From: Ashinkailepas kermadecensis
Taxonomy: Eukaryota; Arthropoda; Thecostraca; Neolepadidae
Assembly (NCBI GenBank): GCA_034440615.1
Contig: JAOTOM010004563.1
Location: forward strand, 186,001-250,000
Direction: 5' to 3'
Length of the DNA: 64,000 bases
Positions 58,681 to 64,000 of the stretch are shown here, in pieces. The notes under the pieces are model-generated. The model saw only the letters and a program-made list of their open reading frames with translations, was not told the origin of the DNA and ran no database searches. The translations under genes were made by a program, and so were the position numbers. Each line of letters starts with the position of its first letter. Within the stretch, counting starts at the first letter, position 1.

Positions 58681-60220
58681 CCGCACATTTGTGCTTTCGT
58701 TTTTGTAGAGTTAAGTTGAAGAAAGAAACAAAGCGATTCATATTCATAGGATCTGTTCCTGTATTTTGGGACAAACAGCGCCGCCCATGGTAGTGCTCCA
58801 TGGCGTGTATTTACTGGCGGCGTAAGAACGCGTTTTTCATGTTTGGTCAAGTGGCAAACCACTGCGCATTTTCTGTTTGATAAGACATTTGGATGTTAAT
58901 TTCAGCTTATGAGCGCTCTTCTCGCCTACTTGGTCGCCCACAAAGTTTACTACAAGAACATGCAAAAACAACTTCCAAATAGCAATAACGTTCCAGAAAT
59001 CCAATAAGATCACTGAGTCTTACGTTGTTTAAAACGCTCTTTTATATTTAACAACAGAAACGAGAACGTAATCAGCTGATAATCACAGTTAATAGTGCGG
59101 GAGGGGAGCCGGCTTGGAGCAGTACTACCCGGATTTCTCAAGTGAACGCAGGAATGTAGAAACTATTTGCGACTGTAATTCAAACTAGGATTCGATGACG
59201 CTTCAGGTATGTGCCGTCTACATCTGGGGACACAAGGTGCAGTCGGATCGTGTTGGAGTTTGGCTTCGACAGGTCGGCGACGCTGCACGCCTTCATCCAA
59301 TCACCACACAGATTGTCTGCCTGTCGGTCCCCCGCAGCTTCCCAAATTGACATTAGGGAGTGAGAATGATCTGCACAGTAGGAATATAAATAACCAAAAA
59401 GCCGGGTCGGGTCTTGGACATGCACCTGGCCCACCTGACTGCATCTAAGAACGGACATACGGACACACCACAGCGCTCATCTGGCGTTGCGAGACACGTC
59501 TCCTGTTTCCTGCTGAATGCGGCCGCCGCTTGATGAGGAGGCGGCGAACATGATATGGCGCAGCCTGCGTCACAGTCGGCCGTCGCCCCCTGCCGTCACC
59601 ATGGCGACGACAGCGTGGCGTACATCACCTGCAGGTATTTAGAGTTGGCAATTCTTAAAACGTAGGACCCCACTGTTCTGCGGGGAATTCAACTGCAACG
59701 GACATTTCCCATTCACAAGATTCCCGGCCGCTTCCAGCCGCCGAAATTTCCACTTGCATCAAGTATCGAGCCTGCAGCCTCGCTTCAAAGCTAGAACACT
59801 GTACCATGTGGACCCGAATGACTCAGACCCGTTCGTTCTAGCAGCACCACCCCTGCCACATAAATTGCGCTAGATGACATCGTTCTGCAGGACCAAAATG
59901 AATTCCGTCCGCGGGTGCAAATTCATTGTTCCATCCAAATTTAATTAAAACATTCCCATTTAAATTAACCGGAGGGACGACGAGTAGCTGTGACAGATGA
60001 CGACTCTGTTCTTGCTATTGCAGATGATGACACCGCCCTTGCTTCATAACCTCAGTTGCAGGCGACACGATCGAGTCGAGATGACGCATGACCAAATACA
60101 ACATATGCAAACGGATCCCAGAACCAGCGCTGCAAACAAAATGAGGCAAGGGGACATGCATTGCTTTCTTCCAAGCACCAAATTTAGCAACAATGCCGTC
60201 CACTCTAAATCTCGCAAACA
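58681..60220. other. unique AT-richer sequence
   Basis: A minus-strand frame at 59180-59458 (92 codons, ending GTYLKRHRILV) is unbiased in composition and might be an exon or transposon remnant, but I do not recognise it. No repeats. Confidence 0.4.
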
Positions 60221-60375
60221 GCGTTGCACCGAAGCGCATTTGGCATCTGGGGAGCACAGGGGTCCAACGGAGCTGATTTGGCACTGGGAAGCGGGCCAAC
60301 GGAGCGCATTTGGTACCTGGAGAGCACAGGGCGCCAACGGAACGCATTCTGCCAGACTTCGCATTCGAGGGTACA
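60221..60375. repeat. decayed repeat of about 35-40 bp
   Basis: About four imperfect copies of GGAGCGCATTTGGTACCTGG with AGAGCACAGGGCGCCAAC. Confidence 0.75.
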
Positions 60376-61735
60376 GGGAGTTGCCACCCCCTTCGCCATC
60401 ACGAACCTGACTGAAACAGGCCTCGGGACGAAGACAACAGCGCGACTAATGCAGCCAGCAGACGAATGCAGTGACAACCCGGGCTTAGATACGTTTGGTC
60501 GAACAGCGACTCCGCAGGGCAGGGAAATGTGCGAATTCTCCGACACTTGAGATATGAGCACAGTGGGTAGCGCCAGGTCACGCACCGAATCTACTTAAGA
60601 CAGAGCCGTGAGCTGAGCACCAGGGTTTGGCTGAGGCACGCACCCGTTCAGTGATACCTTATTTGGCCTCATACCATACTGGTGCTGTATCGGTTCGTTC
60701 ATATTTGGCCTGATGACGTGCATCGTTAGCGGACCAGATCAGGTGGCTCCCGTAGCTCACAACACGCGTGATATACAATGACAGCCTGCATAACGTCGCC
60801 TGCAAATTACTTTTTTGAAGTCGTCAATGATAAAAATGGCTCAATTTTAACTCCGACCATACAAATGTCGTAAATTGTATCTGTCTTCAGTCAATTAACA
60901 CCGACGAGGAGGCGTACTCAGAACATGAAATGCGAAGCATCTGCAAATACTGACAGCAGTAAAACAGGCAAAAAAAAACATAAATCGATTACAGCAAGCT
61001 GAACCGAACATGCTCCAGTAAAGACACCATAGCTTGGTGATCTGATCAGAACAAAAATACCGTGGAACTGGTGAAGGATGCAACACCAGTCATGCCAAGC
61101 GGCCGCTCGCTGCACACTACACATATTCTCGTCGTCGCGAGAAAATTGTTTGGGGGTGGCACACCCTTCTGATATGGCGATGGTTAATGAAATGTTTTTC
61201 TAAAAAGCGGGTACACGGCATGATCACTGTTAATATACCAAGCCGTGACTTTCAACATTGTTTTGCGAGTAAATGCAACATGCATTTACCTCATGGAAGT
61301 TAAGCGGCAGCTCTCCAGTGTAATTTAACTTTCACAAAGTTTTGCTTATGTAGAACTCCAATTACACGAAAACTGACCCCCCCCCCCCGTCTGCCCATCT
61401 GTCCAGCGATAGGCCGAATAATGGCGATGAGTGCAGATAAAATGCCAGTATATACACCATGCGGCATCTCCAACATCACGCTTGATGTACGGCCAATACA
61501 TAGCCCACCTATGTAAGGACTTCAAATTATTTCAGCCATAAACTCCTCCATTGGGAGAACTGTTGTTCCTACTTTTAGTATCACAAATAATTTCGTTTGT
61601 GATCATTCGCAATGCTAATCGAATGATGGACAGAACAAGAAAAGTGAGACGGATTTCCAAGCCGACAAGGACTGACTTCGCCATTTAAAGAGTTATAAAA
61701 TGTTATTTCTAAGTGGAATTCAGAAGCTCCACCTC
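60376..61735. other. unique AT-richer sequence
   Basis: Contains a C12 run at 61377-61388. No gene recognised. Confidence 0.45.
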
Positions 61736-61740
61736 CTGAG

Positions 61741-61850
61741 AACAAGGGCGTCGCCACCGGGGGGGGGGGGGCAGGGGGGGCAGTCGCCCCTCTGCCGTCA
61801 AACAGGGGGGCGTCGCCCCCTGAAATTTGAGGAGGCCCCTATCCGGAAAT
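61741..61850 (+). mobile_element. poly-G transposon-like signature
   Basis: GGCGTCGCCACC followed by G13 and CAGGGGGGGCAGTCGCCCC, then GGGGGGCGTCGCCCCCTGAA. The core recurs in reverse orientation at about 50765-50802 (GCCTCCTG, C11, GTGGCGTCGCC). It directly borders the 21-bp satellite. Probably part of a repeat element; its class is unknown. Confidence 0.45.
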
Positions 61851-63990
61851 GCACAGGAAAAAAGTAAGCAATGAGGCCGACGAGACACGAGAGGAGGCCT
61901 CCAAGACGTGAGAGGAGGCCCCTAATTTGAAGAAGGAGTCACCTAGGAGAGGATAGGAGGCCCCAGAAATCACGAGAGTGCCAACAATTGGCACGGAGGC
62001 CCCCAGGAATGCAAAGGATCCCCCAGGATTGCAAAGGAGGCCCCCCAGGATTGCAAAGGAGGCCTCCAGGATTACAAAGGAGGCCCCCAGGATTGAAAGG
62101 GAGGCCCCCAGGATTGCAAAGGAGGCCCCCAGGATTGCAAAGGAGGCCCCCAGGTTTGCAAAGGAAGACTCAAGGATTGCAAAGGAGGCCCCCAGGAATG
62201 CAAAGGAGGCCCCCAGGATTGCAAAGGAGGCCTCCAGGATTACCAAGGAGGCCCACAGGATTGCAAAGGAGGCTCTCAGGATTGCAAAGGAGGCTCTCAC
62301 ATGATTACAAAGGAGGTCCCCATGATTGAAAAGGAGGCCCCGAAGATTGCAAAGGAGGCCCCCAGGATTGCAAAGGGGGCCTCCGTGATTACAAGGGAGG
62401 CCCCCTGGATTGAAAAGGAGGCCCCCAGGATTGCAAAGGAGGCCCCCAGGATTGCAAAGGAGGCCCCCAGGTTTGCAAAGGAGGACCCCAGGATTGCAAA
62501 GAAGACCCCCAGGAATGCAAAGGAGGCCCTCACGATTGCAAAGGAGGCCTCCAGGATTGCAAAGGAGGCCCATCACGATTGCAAAGGAGGCCTCCAGGAT
62601 TGCAAAGGAGGCCCCCAGGATTGCAAAGGAGGCCCCCAAGATTGCAAAGGAGGCCCCAGGATTGCAAAAGAGGCTCCCAGGATTGCAAAGGAGACCACCA
62701 GGATTTCAAAGGAGGCCCCCAGGATTGCAAAGGAGGCCCCCAGGATTGCAAAGGAGGCCTCCAGGATTACAAAGGAGGCCCACAGGATTGCAAAGGAGGC
62801 CCCCAGGATTGCAAAGGAGGCCTCCATGATTACAAAGGAGGCCCCCATGATTGAAAAGGAGGCCCCCAAGATTGCAAAGGAGGCCCCCAGGATTGCAAAG
62901 GAGGCCTCCATGATTACAAGGGAGGCCCCCTGGATTGAAAAGGAGGCCCCCAGGATTGCAAAGGAGGCCCCAGGATTGCAAAGTAGGCCTCCAGGATTGC
63001 AAAGGAGGCCCCCAGGATTGCAAAGGAGGCCTCCAGGATTACAAAGGAGGCCCCCAGGATTACAAAGGAGGCCCCCAGGATTGAAAAGGAGGCCCCCAGG
63101 ATTGCAAAGGAGGCCCCAGGATTGCAAAGAAGGCCACCCGGATTGCAAAGGATGCCCCAGGATTGCAAAGGAGGCCCCCATGATTACAAAGGAGGACTCC
63201 AGGATTGCAAAGGAGGCCCTCAGGATTGCAAAGGAGGACACCAGGATTGCAAAGGAGGCCTCAGGATTGCAAAGGAGGCCCCATGATTACAAAGGAGGAC
63301 TACAGTATTGCAAAGGAGGCCCCCAGGATTACAAAGGAGGACTCCAGGATTGCAAAGGAGACCCCCAGGATTGCAAAAGGAGGCCCCAGGATTGCACAGG
63401 AGGCCCCTAGGATTGTAAAGGAGGCCCTCAGGATTGCGAAGGAAGCCCACAGGATTGTAAAGGAGGCCCCCAGGATTGCAAAGGAGGCCCCAGGATTGCA
63501 AAGGAGACCTCCATGATTGCAAAGGAGGCCCCCAGGATTGCAAAGGAGGCCCTCAGGATTGCAAAGGAGGCCCCCAGGATTGCAAAGGAGGCCCCAATAC
63601 GGGAAGGGAGACCTCAGAAAATGAGAGAAGGCCCTAAGACGGAAGAGAAACCAGTGGATATGAGATGAGTTTCGGAGCCGTAAAAGCAGTCCCCGAAACG
63701 GGTAAGGTTCCACCAAGATAGAAAAGGATAATCCAGAAAAGTGGCAGGAAGCACCTAATTCGGAAGAGGACGATATAAGATTGGAAAGAGACCCTATGAT
63801 GCACGAGGAACCCCTAAAATAGGAGAGAATGGCCATTAGATAACAGGGATGGCTCCCAGGCGAGAAAGAAGGCTTCAAGACGGGTAAGAAGATCCCCAGG
63901 AAATGACAAGGTAACTGAGATAGGAAAGGTTGCGTGTAATTTGGAAGAGGAGCCACCTAAGATAGAACAGGAGTCCACCAGGAGATAAGA
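61851..63990. repeat. 21-bp satellite with homogeneous core and decayed flanks
   Basis: The core (about 61998-63597) holds about 76 units of TTGCAAAGGAGGCCCCCAGG plus A, with variants GGCCTCCA, GATTACAAAG and GATTGAAAAG. Both flanks (61851-61997 and 63598-63990) keep the 21-bp rhythm but are strongly diverged (GAAGGCCCTAAGACG-like units). Several long frames, one of 369 codons, are repeat artefacts. Confidence 0.97.
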
Positions 63991-64000
63991 GGCCAACCTT

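Noticed and set aside
61839..63956. Frames of 218-369 codons on both strands at the right edge
   Set aside because: All are reading-frame images of the 21-bp satellite.

Overview
The window looks like nuclear DNA of an invertebrate, most likely an arthropod and possibly a crustacean. The organism call is inference. It rests on an intron-split STAR-family RNA-binding gene whose protein is insect- and crustacean-like, on very large introns, and on dense simple and satellite repeats with no bacterial-type gene packing. Only one protein-coding gene can be supported: the held out wings / quaking orthologue (how) on the minus strand. Four coding exons are visible: 43209-43086, 35835-35702, 20381-20265 and 9458-9315. 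They join in frame with consensus splice sites and encode 173 residues. The visible part carries the QUA1 dimerisation region and essentially the whole KH domain. The QUA2 region and C-terminal tail must lie beyond position 1, outside the window.

Layout. Positions 1-9314 are the start of the intron after exon 4. Positions 9459-20264, 20382-35701 and 35836-43085 are introns of about 10.8, 15.3 and 7.3 kb. They are packed with tandem arrays whose repeat units (10 to 81 bp) are mostly unrelated to each other, separated by short GC-rich unique segments. From about 39.8 kb rightwards the DNA becomes less GC-rich. The region 43.2-43.45 kb is the probable 5' leader and promoter of how, with a palindromic NRF-1-type motif. 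From 43.45 to 64 kb no gene is recognised. That stretch holds decayed transposon fragments, a CpG-rich island (49.43-50.17 kb), long AC/AT microsatellites, and several arrays including a large 21-bp satellite at the right edge.

By hand summation about 22 kb, roughly a third of the window, is tandem repeat. Nearly all long open reading frames are artefacts of these arrays. Other items of note are a 412-bp foldback-type MITE (31851-32262) with 24-bp inverted ends and a central hairpin, two adjacent perfect hairpins near 47.2 kb, a diverged 350-bp repeat pair flanking a 26-bp array, a set of about 20-21-bp arrays with a GGCC-type core, and a bipartite quaking-type RNA element that brackets the how start codon. 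No rRNA, tRNA, CRISPR array or complete autonomous transposon was found.
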